A stretch of DNA of 64,000 nt from Cytobacillus sp. FSL H8-0458. Lineage in GTDB: Bacteria > Bacillota > Bacilli > Bacillales > Cytobacillaceae. The stretch covers positions 992,001-1,056,000 of the forward strand of contig NZ_JBBOBR010000001.1 of the NCBI RefSeq assembly GCF_038002165.1. The letters run 5' to 3'. The notes under the pieces were generated by a model. It ran no database searches. It saw only the letters and a list, made by a program, of their open reading frames with translations, and was not told the origin of the DNA. Position 1 is the first letter of the stretch. Each line of letters starts with the position of its first letter. A program made the position numbers and the translations under genes. Shown piece by piece: positions 1-8,279 of this stretch.

Positions 1-1
1 C

Positions 2-1480
2 CTGCGTCTTCCCGGAGGGGTCGCCACACCGGAGCAATGGCTTGTCGTGGATGACTTGGCTGAGAAGTATGGCAACGGCACTCTCAAATTAACAACACGC
101 CAGACCTTCCAGATGCATGGAATCCTGAAATGGAATATGAAAAAGACAATCCAGGCCATTCATTCGACGATGCTTGATACGATCGCGGCATGCGGAGATG
201 TGAACCGGAATGTCATGTGCATCTCCAATCCCGATCAATCTGAGATTCATGAGGAAGTGTATGAGCTGGCGAAGATGCTAAGTGACGATCTTCTGCCCCG
301 CACACGTGCCTATCATGAAATTTGGCTGGATGAAGAAAAAGTAGCCGGCACTCCAGAAGTGGATGAAGAGATTGAGCCGATGTATGGCCCGCTTTATTTG
401 CCGAGAAAATTTAAGATTGGGATCGCTGTACCGCCTTCCAATGATATCGATGTCTTTTCACAGGATCTAGGCTTTATAGCGATAGTCGAAGATGGCAAGC
501 TGGCTGGATTTAACGTGGCAATTGGCGGCGGAATGGGCTTCTCTCATGGAGATAAAGCCACATACCCGCAGCTTTCGAAGGTCTTCGGCTTTGTGACGCC
601 AGATAAGATCTATGAAGTGGCTGAAAAGACCATTACGATTCAGCGCGATTACGGAAACCGCTCCGTCCGGAAAAATGCCCGTTTTAAATATACGGTTGAC
701 CGCCTAGGCCTGGAGACTGTTATAGAAGAGCTCGAGAACCGATTAGGCTGGAAACTGGAGGAAGCCCGCGGATTCAAGTTTGATTCCAACGGTGACCGCT
801 ATGGATGGGTAAAGGGTGTCCGCGGAAAATGGCATTTTACGATGTTCATAGAAGGAGGCCGTGTGGCAGACTTCGACGGGTATAAATTGAAAACCGCACT
901 GCGGGAGATCGCCAAGGTTCATGAAGGCGATTTCAGGCTGACTGCCAATCAGAACCTGATTATCGGCAGTGTGGCTGATGAAGATAAGGCTGTGATTGAG
1001 TCGCTGATTGAAAAATATGGCTTAACAGACGGAAGCCGCTTCAGTGCACTGCGCCGCGGATCCATGGCCTGTGTGGCCCTGCCGACCTGCGGGTTGGCGA
1101 TGGCTGAGGCTGAGCGCTATTTGCCTGGATTGATCGATAAAATTGATGAAATCGCCGATGAGGCAGGCTTGCGGAATGAAGAAATTACGATCCGCATGAC
1201 TGGCTGCCCGAACGGCTGCGCACGTCACGCACTCGGAGAAATCGGCTTTATCGGCAAGGCGGTCGGCAAGTACAATATGTATCTCGGAGCAGCCTTTGAC
1301 GGAAGCCGCCTCAGCAAAATGTACCGCGAAAATATCGGGGAAGAAGAAATCCTGAACGAGCTGCGCGTCATCCTGCCTCGCTACGCGCGCGAACGTCACG
1401 ACGGCGAGCATTTTGGCGACTTCGTGATCCGAGCGGGGATTATTGAAGCGACAACGGATGGGACTAATTTTCATGATTGA
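2..1480 (+). CDS. cysI: Sulfite reductase hemoprotein subunit (CysI), 5' partial
   Basis: Assimilatory sulfite reductase beta subunit, which reduces sulfite to sulfide on a coupled siroheme and [4Fe-4S] centre using electrons from the flavoprotein partner CysJ. The frame is already open at base 2, so the N-terminus lies outside the window. What is seen: the TRQTFQMHG substrate/siroheme segment near the start, and two cysteine pairs, ACVALPTC (C-x5-C) and TGCPNGC (C-x3-C), that ligate the cluster. The C-terminal [14 protein letters not shown] segment is typical of CysI rather than of NirA. About 492 residues are present, roughly 80 short of the usual length. cysJ would be expected just upstream. 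A terminator follows directly. Confidence 0.93.
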   Translation: MRLPGGVATPEQWLVVDDLAEKYGNGTLKLTTRQTFQMHGILKWNMKKTIQAIHSTMLDTIAACGDVNRNVMCISNPDQSEIHEEVYELAKMLSDDLLPRTRAYHEIWLDEEKVAGTPEVDEEIEPMYGPLYLPRKFKIGIAVPPSNDIDVFSQDLGFIAIVEDGKLAGFNVAIGGGMGFSHGDKATYPQLSKVFGFVTPDKIYEVAEKTITIQRDYGNRSVRKNARFKYTVDRLGLETVIEELENRLGWKLEEARGFKFDSNGDRYGWVKGVRGKWHFTMFIEGGRVADFDGYKLKTALREIAKVHEGDFRLTANQNLIIGSVADEDKAVIESLIEKYGLTDGSRFSALRRGSMACVALPTCGLAMAEAERYLPGLIDKIDEIADEAGLRNEEITIRMTGCPNGCARHALGEIGFIGKAVGKYNMYLGAAFDGSRLSKMYRENIGEEEILNELRVILPRYARERHDGEHFGDFVIRAGIIEATTDGTNFHD

Positions 1481-1491
1481 GGTAGAGGAAA

Positions 1492-1518
1492 GATGGGGCT
1501 GGGGCCCTGTCTTTTTTT
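1492..1518 (+). terminator. Intrinsic terminator after cysI
   Basis: A 7-bp G-rich stem (two G-U/T-G wobbles, loop CTGGGG) is followed by seven T residues, 12 bases after the cysI stop. Confidence 0.75.
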
Positions 1519-1720
1519 CTTCTCAAGTTCGATAAACGAGAGCTAAACGAAAATAAAATGGACTAGTTCGAAAGTAAATTCATCTATAAGAAAGAAAAAA
1601 GTCCTTATCAGCAAGTAAAAATACTTATCCGAAAATAAATCCATCATAATGAATAAAAAGAAGGGATTTTCCTCAATGAGTAGAAATCTAAACAAGATAA
1701 TTATAGATTGGAGTGAAAAA

Positions 1721-2433
1721 ATGATTGTAAAACAGCGTGAAATCCCTCTTGTGATTCTCAAATTGGAAGCTCTTCTTCGCAGGCTGCCACCTCATCAGCT
1801 ATTTCGCAATAAGGATGGAGAAGAAAGTGTTTTTCCATGTCCCATTTTTCAAGTGAATCGTCAGGAAAACCAACTAAAGGATAATGGTCTTGGACAGTTA
1901 CCTATTTTTTTAAAAGTAGTAATCACAAATCCTCATACTGGAATTAAATCAATTCCCCCTAATGTAAACCTCAGTCAAAAAGTCATCCACAAAGTAGTAT
2001 TGCCATCGAAAATAATACAAATTGAAACAAATATCTCTTAAAATCAAATCTCTGAAAAACAACTTAAGAAATCAATCCGACTCTTAAAGAAGGCAGCTGT
2101 TAAATCAGATTCATCTTACATAATTAAGGAAGATATCGCAACAGGTGTATTTTGTCCTAACTGCAATCTTATGCCTATGAAAAGGTAAAGCGAACATGGC
2201 ATTGTAAAGCATGCAGGAGAAATTATAAAGCGGCCCACATTAATGCCATTAAAGATTTTAGTTTGATATTTGGAACCAGCATAACAAACAGAGAACTTCG
2301 GAGTTTTCTTCAAATAGAATCTATTACTGTTGCTACACGAATACTCAACTCTATGGAACTACCCCACACCGGAGGATATAAGGGCAGAAAATATGAATTA
2401 ATATCAATTGATGATAAGAATAAAGGTTTTTAA
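1721..2433 (+). pseudogene. NERD-domain nuclease-related protein, degraded
   Basis: Remnant of a NERD (nuclease-related) protein. ATG 1721 has a good GGAG site and begins with the family's MIVKQREIPL start and KLEALLRRLPPH segment. It then jumps straight to the C-terminal half of the NERD domain (KDGEES...FPCPIFQVNRQ, VITNPHTGIK). The core in between is missing, consistent with an in-frame internal deletion near base 1800. A TAA at 2039-2041 interrupts the frame, which resumes with KQLKKSIRLLKK and a zinc-ribbon half CPNC. A frameshift near 2188 then moves it to another frame carrying the second half CKACRRNYKAAH and the conserved tail SITNRELRSFLQIES. One deletion, one stop and one frameshift make this a secure pseudogene. 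The family assignment comes from recall of Bacillus NERD proteins. Confidence 0.85.
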
Positions 2434-2485
2434 AATGAAATGTCGAAACATTTAGATATCTACACCTACCAAAGGAGGATTTATC

Positions 2486-3646
2486 ATGCCAAACGAGGAA
2501 ATGCTTTTGATTCCGGGGCCGACGCCTGTTGTGGATTCAATTTATAACGCGATGTCACAGGAGACACGGGGGCATACGGATCCAAGGTTTGCTGCTGTTT
2601 ATAAAAGAGCGATTGAGAAAACGAGGGAGATGCTGAAGGCGGATGGAGAGGTGTTTGTCATTTCCGGCTCCGGAACGATTGCAATGGAAATGGCTCTGGT
2701 GAACACGGTAGCAGCAGGAGAACGGCTATTGATTATAAGCCAGGGCTATTTCGGTGATCGGTTCTTGCATTTAGCCAAGGCATTCGGAATTGAGGCAGAT
2801 ATTATTCAGTCCGAATGGGGAAAGCAGGTGGACCCGGCAGCCGTTGAGGAAAAACTTGCGTCCCAACCCTATAAAGCTGTGACGATTACCCATGCTGATA
2901 CGTCTACAGGTGTTGCGGCTGATCTGGATTCCCTAGTGCCAATCATTAAAAAGCACGGGGCACTTGTCATTCTGGATGGAGTCTGTGCGACGGCTGCGAT
3001 GGAAGAGGATATGAGCAAGTCATATGGCGAAGGGAAAATTGATGTCGTTTTAACAGGCTCACAGAAGGCGATCGGTGTCCCGCCAGGACTTGCTGTTGTG
3101 GCATTCAATGAGACAGCATTGGCTGCCCGTGAACAAATGGAGCGAGTTCCTGCCTACTATTGCGATATCTATAATTGGATTCCCATTATGCATGACCCGC
3201 AAAAATACTTTGCCACACCACCTGTGAATCTGATCTATGCCTATGATGAGGGAATGAGACTGGTGTTAGCAGAAGGAATGGAAAATCGTTATAAGCGCCA
3301 TGAAGCATTTGGTAAAGCTGTCCGGGCTGCACTTGCTGAATATGGTATGAAGGCAATTGCTGATGAAAATGCCGCTGCAGCAACTCTCAGCTGCATTTTA
3401 TATCCAAAGGGACTGGACGATTCGGAGTTCCGGGCATCTCTTGCGAAAAAAGGTGTCATTGTTGCCGGAGCTCTGGCCCATCTGGCAGGGAAAGCATTCC
3501 GAATCGGCCATATGGGGAATACGACTGAGGCCATGCTGGAAAAAGCAATTGTGCTAATCGGTGAAACAATGAACGAATTGGGATTTGAGGCAGATATCCA
3601 AAAAGCAGCTGATAGGTTTAGAGAACTGGCACTGCCTGTTGCTTAA
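2486..3646 (+). CDS. Class V PLP-dependent aminotransferase (alanine/serine-glyoxylate type)
   Basis: A 386-residue fold-type I PLP enzyme of the alanine-glyoxylate/serine-pyruvate family (PucG-like). It has the LIPGPTPV start, the SGSGTIAMEMAL phosphate-binding segment (about residue 60), the aspartate of VILDGVCATAA that contacts the PLP pyridine nitrogen, and the Schiff-base lysine in TGSQKAIGVPPG (K194). The C-terminal FRIGHMGN motif is also typical. The start is fixed by AAAGGAGG spaced 7 bases from the ATG. It likely moves an amino group from alanine, serine or S-ureidoglycine to glyoxylate. No purine-degradation genes lie nearby, so the donor is not determined. The next gene starts 14 bases later with its own ribosome site, which suggests co-transcription. 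Confidence 0.88.
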   Translation: MPNEEMLLIPGPTPVVDSIYNAMSQETRGHTDPRFAAVYKRAIEKTREMLKADGEVFVISGSGTIAMEMALVNTVAAGERLLIISQGYFGDRFLHLAKAFGIEADIIQSEWGKQVDPAAVEEKLASQPYKAVTITHADTSTGVAADLDSLVPIIKKHGALVILDGVCATAAMEEDMSKSYGEGKIDVVLTGSQKAIGVPPGLAVVAFNETALAAREQMERVPAYYCDIYNWIPIMHDPQKYFATPPVNLIYAYDEGMRLVLAEGMENRYKRHEAFGKAVRAALAEYGMKAIADENAAAATLSCILYPKGLDDSEFRASLAKKGVIVAGALAHLAGKAFRIGHMGNTTEAMLEKAIVLIGETMNELGFEADIQKAADRFRELALPVA

Positions 3647-3660
3647 TAAGGAGAGAAAAG

Positions 3661-4122
3661 ATGCCTGATTTGACTGAGATAGAATTTGGAGAATTAAAAC
3701 TAATAGGGATCCGCGTCTTATGCCCGCCGGATCAGTATCCAGCTGAAATTCCGCAGGCTATTCACCTATTATCGGAACGCCTAACAGAAATTAAGGGAGC
3801 TGTAAATTCAGATCGCCTTGTTGGTGCCTTCAAAGTGGAGGAAGACTCTCCTGAAGAAGACGGGTATTGGATTGGCATTGAGGTGAAGGAATTTATTAGT
3901 ATTCCTAATGGTATGAGCTCATTAGAAATTCCGCCGCAAAAATATGCTTCTATCCGGCACAAAGGATCTAATGATGAGATTGGGAATTCCTATAGGGAAT
4001 TGCACAGCTGGATTGAAGAAAAGGGTTACAAACGGCTGAAAAATAAGTGGCACATAGAAATCCATTACAGCTGGGAAAGTATTGAGGATTTAGATATAGA
4101 GCTGCTGGATACGATAGCATAA
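3661..4122 (+). CDS. GyrI-like small-molecule-binding domain protein
   Basis: A stand-alone 153-residue protein of the GyrI-like / bacterial effector-binding superfamily, the SOUL-fold domain found at the C-terminus of AraC and MerR multidrug regulators. What is seen: a duplicated beta-alpha-beta-beta pattern, the segment DGYWIGIEVKEF, the family-like IPPQKYASIRHKG strand, and an acidic end WESIEDLDIELLD. There is no DNA-binding domain, so it probably binds or sequesters a small hydrophobic molecule. It starts 14 bases after the aminotransferase stop with AAGGAGAG, so the two form an operon. A strong terminator follows. A second GyrI-like gene lies at 16315. Confidence 0.75.
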   Translation: MPDLTEIEFGELKLIGIRVLCPPDQYPAEIPQAIHLLSERLTEIKGAVNSDRLVGAFKVEEDSPEEDGYWIGIEVKEFISIPNGMSSLEIPPQKYASIRHKGSNDEIGNSYRELHSWIEEKGYKRLKNKWHIEIHYSWESIEDLDIELLDTIA

Positions 4123-4126
4123 GGTT

Positions 4127-4153
4127 AAAAGACTGCCTTCCCGGCAGTCTTTT
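4127..4153 (+). terminator. Intrinsic terminator (11-bp stem)
   Basis: AAAAGACTGCC pairs perfectly with GGCAGTCTTTT around a 5-base loop, right after the GyrI-like gene. It is symmetrical enough to act in both directions. Confidence 0.85.
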
Positions 4154-4169
4154 CCCTGAAAAAAGAAGA

Positions 4170-4706
4170 ATGGAGAATTTAAACGTGATAGATTATCGGA
4201 TTAAACATGTGAAGGGATACGATGATAAAATAGGAGACCTTGTTTCAATGCTCGAACATACCAGGTCTGTGACTCTTAAAGATGTTGCTGGCTTGACACA
4301 GAATGAGCTGGATTTTCTTCCCGATGAAAACGGTAATTCAATAGGATCCCTTCTGAAGCATATTGCTTTTGTTGAATATGTTCACCAAATCATTGCTTTT
4401 GAAAATAGAGATCTTAACGATGAAGAATTTTCGAAATGGTCCGCGGCGTATGAACTGGGTGAGAAAGCAAGGAATGAATTTAATAATCATCCACTTGGAT
4501 TTTACTTGGATGAACTGTCAGCGATTAGAGAGAAAACGTTGAAACTCTTAGCATCCAAGCAGGATAGCTGGCTATACGAAGAAGGTAAGTGGAGCAATGG
4601 AGTCCCTTTCAATAACTATTGGTTCTGGTATCACGTTATGGAGGATGAAATCAGCCATCGCGGGCAAATCCGGGTGATAAAAAGACAGCTGGCAGCCCAG
4701 AGGTGA
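4170..4706 (+). CDS. DinB/YfiT-family protein (DUF664 type)
   Basis: A 178-residue four-helix-bundle protein of the DinB superfamily, which holds bacillithiol- or mycothiol-dependent S-transferases and metal-binding hydrolase relatives. The three metal-ligand histidine sites are visible: GSLLKHIAFVE near residue 64 and the C-terminal WYHVMEDEISHRGQI (H-x7-H). Start choice is uncertain. ATG 4170 has only a purine-rich AAAGAAGA upstream, whereas the in-frame GTG at 4185 has GGAG at a good distance. The substrate is unknown. Other DinB-fold genes in the window lie at 43143, 54075 and in the fusion at 50101. Confidence 0.82.
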   Translation: MENLNVIDYRIKHVKGYDDKIGDLVSMLEHTRSVTLKDVAGLTQNELDFLPDENGNSIGSLLKHIAFVEYVHQIIAFENRDLNDEEFSKWSAAYELGEKARNEFNNHPLGFYLDELSAIREKTLKLLASKQDSWLYEEGKWSNGVPFNNYWFWYHVMEDEISHRGQIRVIKRQLAAQR

Positions 4707-4805
4707 TAAGATAACCGTCTGCCTTTTTCCATAAATATGAAACTTAACTTCCTTTTGTTCGTATATAAGGGAAAACATTTAAAGGCTGTTTAATGGATGA
4801 GAAAA

Positions 4806-4949
4806 ATGAATTGGGGTTTTTCAGGAAGCGGAATGGGATTTGGTCTGTCTCTGGGATTCGTTTTTGGGATTCTTTTTGAAAATTGGGCTTTGGGCATTGC
4901 TAAGGGAGTTGCTTTTGGGGCATCGTTTGGATCCTCAGAAAAGAAGTAA
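4806..4949 (+). CDS. Small glycine-rich hydrophobic protein (47 aa)
   Basis: A short frame from ATG 4806 encodes a Gly/Phe-rich peptide (MNWGFSGSGMGFGLSLGFVF at its start) with one hydrophobic segment followed by GASFGSSEKK. A GGATGAG motif precedes the ATG. It ends 13 bases before the TTG start of the next, broken, membrane gene, and that gene's AAAGGAGG begins right at this stop. The tight spacing argues for a real two-gene unit. No function is recognised. The glycine spacing would allow helix packing in a membrane. Confidence 0.5.
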   Translation: MNWGFSGSGMGFGLSLGFVFGILFENWALGIAKGVAFGASFGSSEKK

Positions 4950-4962
4950 AGGAGGATCTGCC

Positions 4963-5622
4963 TTGATTAAAAATAAAAAGCTCTTTATGACATCCATTGT
5001 CTTAATCTTTATTTCCATGGCTTTGAACTTTCCTTTTCCGCATGAAAATCGACTAGGTGAAGCAGGGGTTATGATATTAAATATTCCAATTAATTCAGCG
5101 GACGGAATTCATTATATAGGGATTTTTATTCTCCTTTTACTTGTGCTGGGTATGGTCTTGCTTCATCGTTCACTAAAAATATCATTTGTGATCATTTTTT
5201 GCCGTTATCATCATCGTTTCCCTTCTTCCTCCTTCTCTGGCTGAGGCTTATCAAAAAACGCTGGCAAATGGCATCAATGCCGTTTCCTATATAAAAGATG
5301 AAAGTCAATGTAAGTTTGTAATGATTGGTGAAGATACTTTGCAGGGAACTTGTGAACTGCCATTTGAAAATTACAGCAATGAGGAAGTTTCTTTTACAAT
5401 CGGCTTATATGACAGATATTTATTTGAAGAGGATGTAAAGATGCTTTCACTGATGAACAGCGGTAAACCAAGTAACGTTAAATTGCTCCCTAACGAAGCT
5501 AAGGTTGTCCGGATTGAGAAAGAGAGATCGATGTGTCAAAAATCAAAAATCACGTTGAAAATGGAGAGGCCGCTTATGTAAGCATCATTATTCAGTCTGG
5601 TGAGAAAAACAGGAAATTGTAA
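4963..5622 (+). pseudogene. Membrane-anchored protein of unknown function, two frameshifts
   Basis: TTG 4963 (behind AAAGGAGG) opens a protein with a signal-anchor (TSIVLIFISMALNF), a short loop, and a second membrane helix (IGIFILLLLVLGMVLLH). At a run of six T residues (5195-5200) the frame shifts. In the next frame a third helix (AVIIIVSLLPPSLAEA) and an extracytoplasmic domain with two cysteines (SQCKFVMIGEDTLQGTCELP) continue without interruption. A second frameshift near 5521 (AGAGAG, apparently a 2-base gain) leads to the natural-looking end AAYVSIIIQSGEKNRKL. The restored protein would be about 220 residues. Two independent indels favour a pseudogene over a single sequencing error. 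The family is not recognised. Confidence 0.7.
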
Positions 5623-5636
5623 GAGGAGCTGAAACA

Positions 5637-6095
5637 ATGAACATTGAGTTAAAACCCGTCACAAGAGACAACTGGGAAGAAGCCATACAGATGAAGGTAA
5701 AAGAATCACAGCGTGATTTCGTTCCCTCAGCGGCTGTTTCACTTGCAAAGGTATATATTAAACCGGATGGGGATGCAGTAGAGTATATCCCATTCTCAAT
5801 ATATGACAATGATAAAATGATTGGTTTCATCATGCATGCCTATGAGCCGGATACAGTTAGTATGTATTGGATAAACGGTTTTTTTATTGATCAGAAGTAT
5901 CAGGGCAGGGGCTATGGCCGTGCAGCATTAGGCGGGATGATCAGCTGGATAAAAACTAAATTTCCAAAATGTGAGGAAATCCGCTTAACGGTTCATAAAG
6001 ATAATCAACACGCAAGGAAACTTTATAAAAACTTTGGATTTTCCCCCGCCGGTGAGATATGGGGAGAGGAAGAGGTTTACTATTTTTCGGTATAA
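5637..6095 (+). CDS. GNAT family N-acetyltransferase (BltD-like)
   Basis: A 152-residue acetyl-CoA-dependent N-acetyltransferase. Strand 4 (YWINGFFIDQKYQGRGYG) carries the Q/R-x-x-G-x-G/A acetyl-CoA pyrophosphate loop (QGRGYG), followed by the C-terminal DNQHARKLYKNFGF block typical of GNATs. Length and layout resemble spermidine acetyltransferases such as BltD, but the substrate cannot be read from sequence. It starts 14 bases after the broken membrane gene with AGAGGAG. It is the first gene of a three-gene run with a methyltransferase and another GNAT. Confidence 0.85.
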   Translation: MNIELKPVTRDNWEEAIQMKVKESQRDFVPSAAVSLAKVYIKPDGDAVEYIPFSIYDNDKMIGFIMHAYEPDTVSMYWINGFFIDQKYQGRGYGRAALGGMISWIKTKFPKCEEIRLTVHKDNQHARKLYKNFGFSPAGEIWGEEEVYYFSV

Positions 6096-6106
6096 AGGAG
6101 TTATTT

Positions 6107-6874
6107 ATGATTAATGAAACACTGGAATTAAATAAGAAAAGCTGGGACGAAGCGGCTAAAAGGTTTTATGGGCGCAATCCGCTGCCTGAATATGGACCGT
6201 TAGCGCCAACTGAAGATGACCTTAAATTGTTCGGAGATGTGCGCAGCTTAAAGATGCTGGAGATTGGGTGCGGCAGCGGTCATTCCCTAAAATATTTGGA
6301 CCAGCGGGGAGCAGGTGAATTATGGGGATTGGATTTGTCTCCCAGGCAAATCCAATCCGCGAAGGAACTTCTAATAAATTCTTCATCGCTGGTAGAGCTG
6401 TTTGAATCTCCGATGGAACAAAATCCCGGAATCCCAGCTGATTATTTCGATGCCGTTTTTTCCATTTATGCGATTGGCTGGACCACGAATTTAGAAAAGA
6501 CGCTGAAAAACGTTCATTCCTACCTTAAATCAGGCGGGGTGTTTATTTTCAGCTGGGAGCATCCAATGTATAACCGGATTAAGGCTGAAAATGGAGAATT
6601 AATGATGGATAAATCCTATCATGAAGAAGGCCCCTATCAGCACATAGCATGGAACCAGCCTGCCATTATGCAGCAATATAAATTAAGTACATATATCAAT
6701 TTATTAATTGAAAACGGGTTTTTGATTGAAAGGGTAATTGAAGATGTCAGCCTTACTGAGGAAGATGTTCAGCGGCATGCCAATCGATGGTATTCCTATG
6801 AAAAGGCAAGAGCTATACCCGCTGCTTTTATTATTAAATGCAGAAAGCTAAAGCATGTGGAGATAAAAAAATGA
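6107..6874 (+). CDS. Class I SAM-dependent methyltransferase
   Basis: A 255-residue methyltransferase with motif I LEIGCGSGHSLKYL (SAM-binding glycine loop, about residue 55), an acidic end of strand 2 (LWGLDLS), and motif IV DAVFSIYAIGW. A post-motif helix and the SGGVFIFSWEHP strand follow. The N-terminal LNKKSWDEAAKRFY is common in UbiE/COQ5-like small-molecule methyltransferases. The start at ATG 6107 is preferred over an upstream TTG because AAAGGAG lies 7 bases before it. It is 11 bases downstream of the GNAT gene and overlaps the next gene by 4 bases (ATGA), so the three are translated together. The substrate is unknown. Confidence 0.87.
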   Translation: MINETLELNKKSWDEAAKRFYGRNPLPEYGPLAPTEDDLKLFGDVRSLKMLEIGCGSGHSLKYLDQRGAGELWGLDLSPRQIQSAKELLINSSSLVELFESPMEQNPGIPADYFDAVFSIYAIGWTTNLEKTLKNVHSYLKSGGVFIFSWEHPMYNRIKAENGELMMDKSYHEEGPYQHIAWNQPAIMQQYKLSTYINLLIENGFLIERVIEDVSLTEEDVQRHANRWYSYEKARAIPAAFIIKCRKLKHVEIKK

Positions 6875-7431
6875 AGAAAGAAATCATAATTGATTGTGGT
6901 GAAGTAATTCTAAGGGAATACAGGATGGAGGATGTCCAGGCACTCTATGAAATTACTTCCCAGCCGGAAGTTTATGAGTTTATTCCAGGTGCACAGGCTA
7001 CTCTGGAGCAGCGGGTGAACTGGATGAAGAATTATGAAATTCCGGCGAATGAAAAATTCAAGGCCTTGATGCCAGAACTGAAGGATGCCGGATTTTTGAA
7101 TCTGGGAATCTTTCTAAAGGAAACTGGAGAGTTTATTGGCTTTTGCAATACAGGTATAAAGGATGAATTGCCGGAACCGAACAGGGAAATTGGCTATGCC
7201 ATCTCAAAGCACTGCCGGAATAAAGGCTATTCTACCCTTGCTGCAAAAGGGCTAATAGGTTTTCTTTTTGAAAAAACGGCTCTTGAAACACTAAATGCTG
7301 TTGCATTGACCAGCAACACCAGTTCCAATAAAGTTCTGCAAAAATGCGGTTTCAAGCTTACTGGCGAAATAGAGATTGATGGAGAACCGTTTTTCCATTA
7401 CATCATGAGAAAAAGGATTGGGCATAAATAA
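6871..7431 (+). CDS. GNAT family N-acetyltransferase (RimJ/RimL type)
   Basis: A 186-residue member of the RimJ/RimL-like GNAT branch (Acetyltransf_3). Seen are the ILREYRMEDVQALYEI start, the EIGYAISKHCRNKGYSTLAA cofactor loop region, and the TSNTSSNKVLQKCGF block near the C-terminus where such enzymes have N-x-x-S-x-x-x-x-x-K/E-K-x-G-F. Its ATG overlaps the methyltransferase stop as ATGA, indicating translational coupling. It may acetylate a protein N-terminus or a small amine. A hairpin follows. Confidence 0.85.
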   Translation: MKKEIIIDCGEVILREYRMEDVQALYEITSQPEVYEFIPGAQATLEQRVNWMKNYEIPANEKFKALMPELKDAGFLNLGIFLKETGEFIGFCNTGIKDELPEPNREIGYAISKHCRNKGYSTLAAKGLIGFLFEKTALETLNAVALTSNTSSNKVLQKCGFKLTGEIEIDGEPFFHYIMRKRIGHK

Positions 7432-7439
7432 TCTTCGAA

Positions 7440-7468
7440 GACACCCGCCATTTAATATGGGGGGTGTC
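7440..7468 (+). terminator. Hairpin after GNAT gene, between convergent genes
   Basis: GACACCC pairs with GGGTGTC and CCAT with ATGG, giving 11 bp with one G/G mismatch around TTAAT. No clear T-run follows, so termination strength is uncertain. Confidence 0.55.
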
Positions 7469-7480
7469 CCGTTATTTTGG

Positions 7481-7621
7481 TTATAGATCAGATTTAGGAT
7501 TTGTATTAAATGTGCCGTTTTTATTTTCCTTTTCATGCCCCCGCACCTGGTCTCCGCCATTTCCTTTTTCATGCACCTTTTTGCCGCCAAGCTTTACGTT
7601 TGGATATTCTTGTTCCCGCAT
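7481..7621 (-). CDS. Small hydrophilic protein, possibly spore-associated (46 aa)
   Basis: On the minus strand, ATG 7621 sits 6 bases behind a perfect GGAGGTG. It encodes a 46-residue, highly polar, Gly/Asn/Lys-rich peptide (MREQEYPNVKLGGKKVHEKG at its start) with no hydrophobic core, which suggests an intrinsically disordered protein. Small Gly/Asn-rich proteins of this style in bacilli are often spore proteins, but no known family motif is visible here. The excellent ribosome site is the main evidence that it is real. Confidence 0.55.
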   Translation of the reverse strand: MREQEYPNVKLGGKKVHEKGNGGDQVRGHEKENKNGTFNTNPKSDL

Positions 7622-7689
7622 GGTCTTCACCTCCATGTTAATTAAATTATCCATAAAGGATAAAAATATATAAATTTTTGGGTTTTTAT

Positions 7690-8279
7690 ATGGAAATAAC
7701 ACTAATCAGACATGGCAGGTCAGGGTATATAGCAGGTCACCGCCTGAATAGCCGTGAATTTAAGAAATGGGTTGAAACGTATAACCGTATAGGGATTCTT
7801 GAGGATGAGGTTTGTCCTTCGGATGCACTGGAAAAAGGGTTTTCAGCATCTTTCATACTCACAAGTAATTTGAAAAGGTCTATCGAGTCCGCTAAATGCA
7901 TAAATCCCTTCGCAAAGATACAAGCAGATCCATTATTCCGAGAAGCTGGATTGCCCATTCCTGCAAGTAATTTGCCTGGATTGAAATTAAGGCCCAATAC
8001 CTGGGCACTAGTATTAAGATTACTTAGGATATGTGGCTATTCACAAGGATTTGAATCATACTGGGATGCAAAGCTGCGGGCAAAGCAAGCATCACTATTA
8101 TTAATCTCAATTGCAAAAGAACATCATTCTGCTGTTCTCGCGGGACACGGTTTTTTAACCTGTAAATTGCGCGGGAGCTTCAAAAAGCCGGATGGACCGG
8201 TAAGAGAAAAACAGGTTCAAAGCATTGGAACACAGATACTTACGTTCGTTTCGGAGGGGATGAAAATGTTAATACCTAA
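7690..8279 (+). pseudogene. Histidine phosphatase (phosphoglycerate-mutase-like), frameshifted
   Basis: The N-terminal ITLIRHGRSGY motif carries the phosphohistidine (RHG), and LAGHGF near residue 160 is the second active-site histidine region. After GHGF, at a run of six T residues (8151-8156), the expected continuation moves to the -1 frame. There the canonical ending is still legible (IARELQKAGW, KTGSKHW) and would stop at 8277-8279, overlapping the next gene start. A TAA also interrupts that frame right after the shift. The zero frame instead runs on without a stop into the DUF2332 gene, giving one long 534-codon reading frame (7690-9291). The ribosome site at 7690 is poor. The phosphatase is most likely inactive. 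Confidence 0.7.

Noticed and set aside
1022..1474. Long minus-strand frame opposite cysI
   Set aside because: Antisense shadow of a conserved coding region; no start site or domain.
8151..8160. T6-A run as a programmed -1 frameshift signal
   Set aside because: The heptamer and phase fit, but the shifted frame hits TAA after three codons and no conserved shifted product results.
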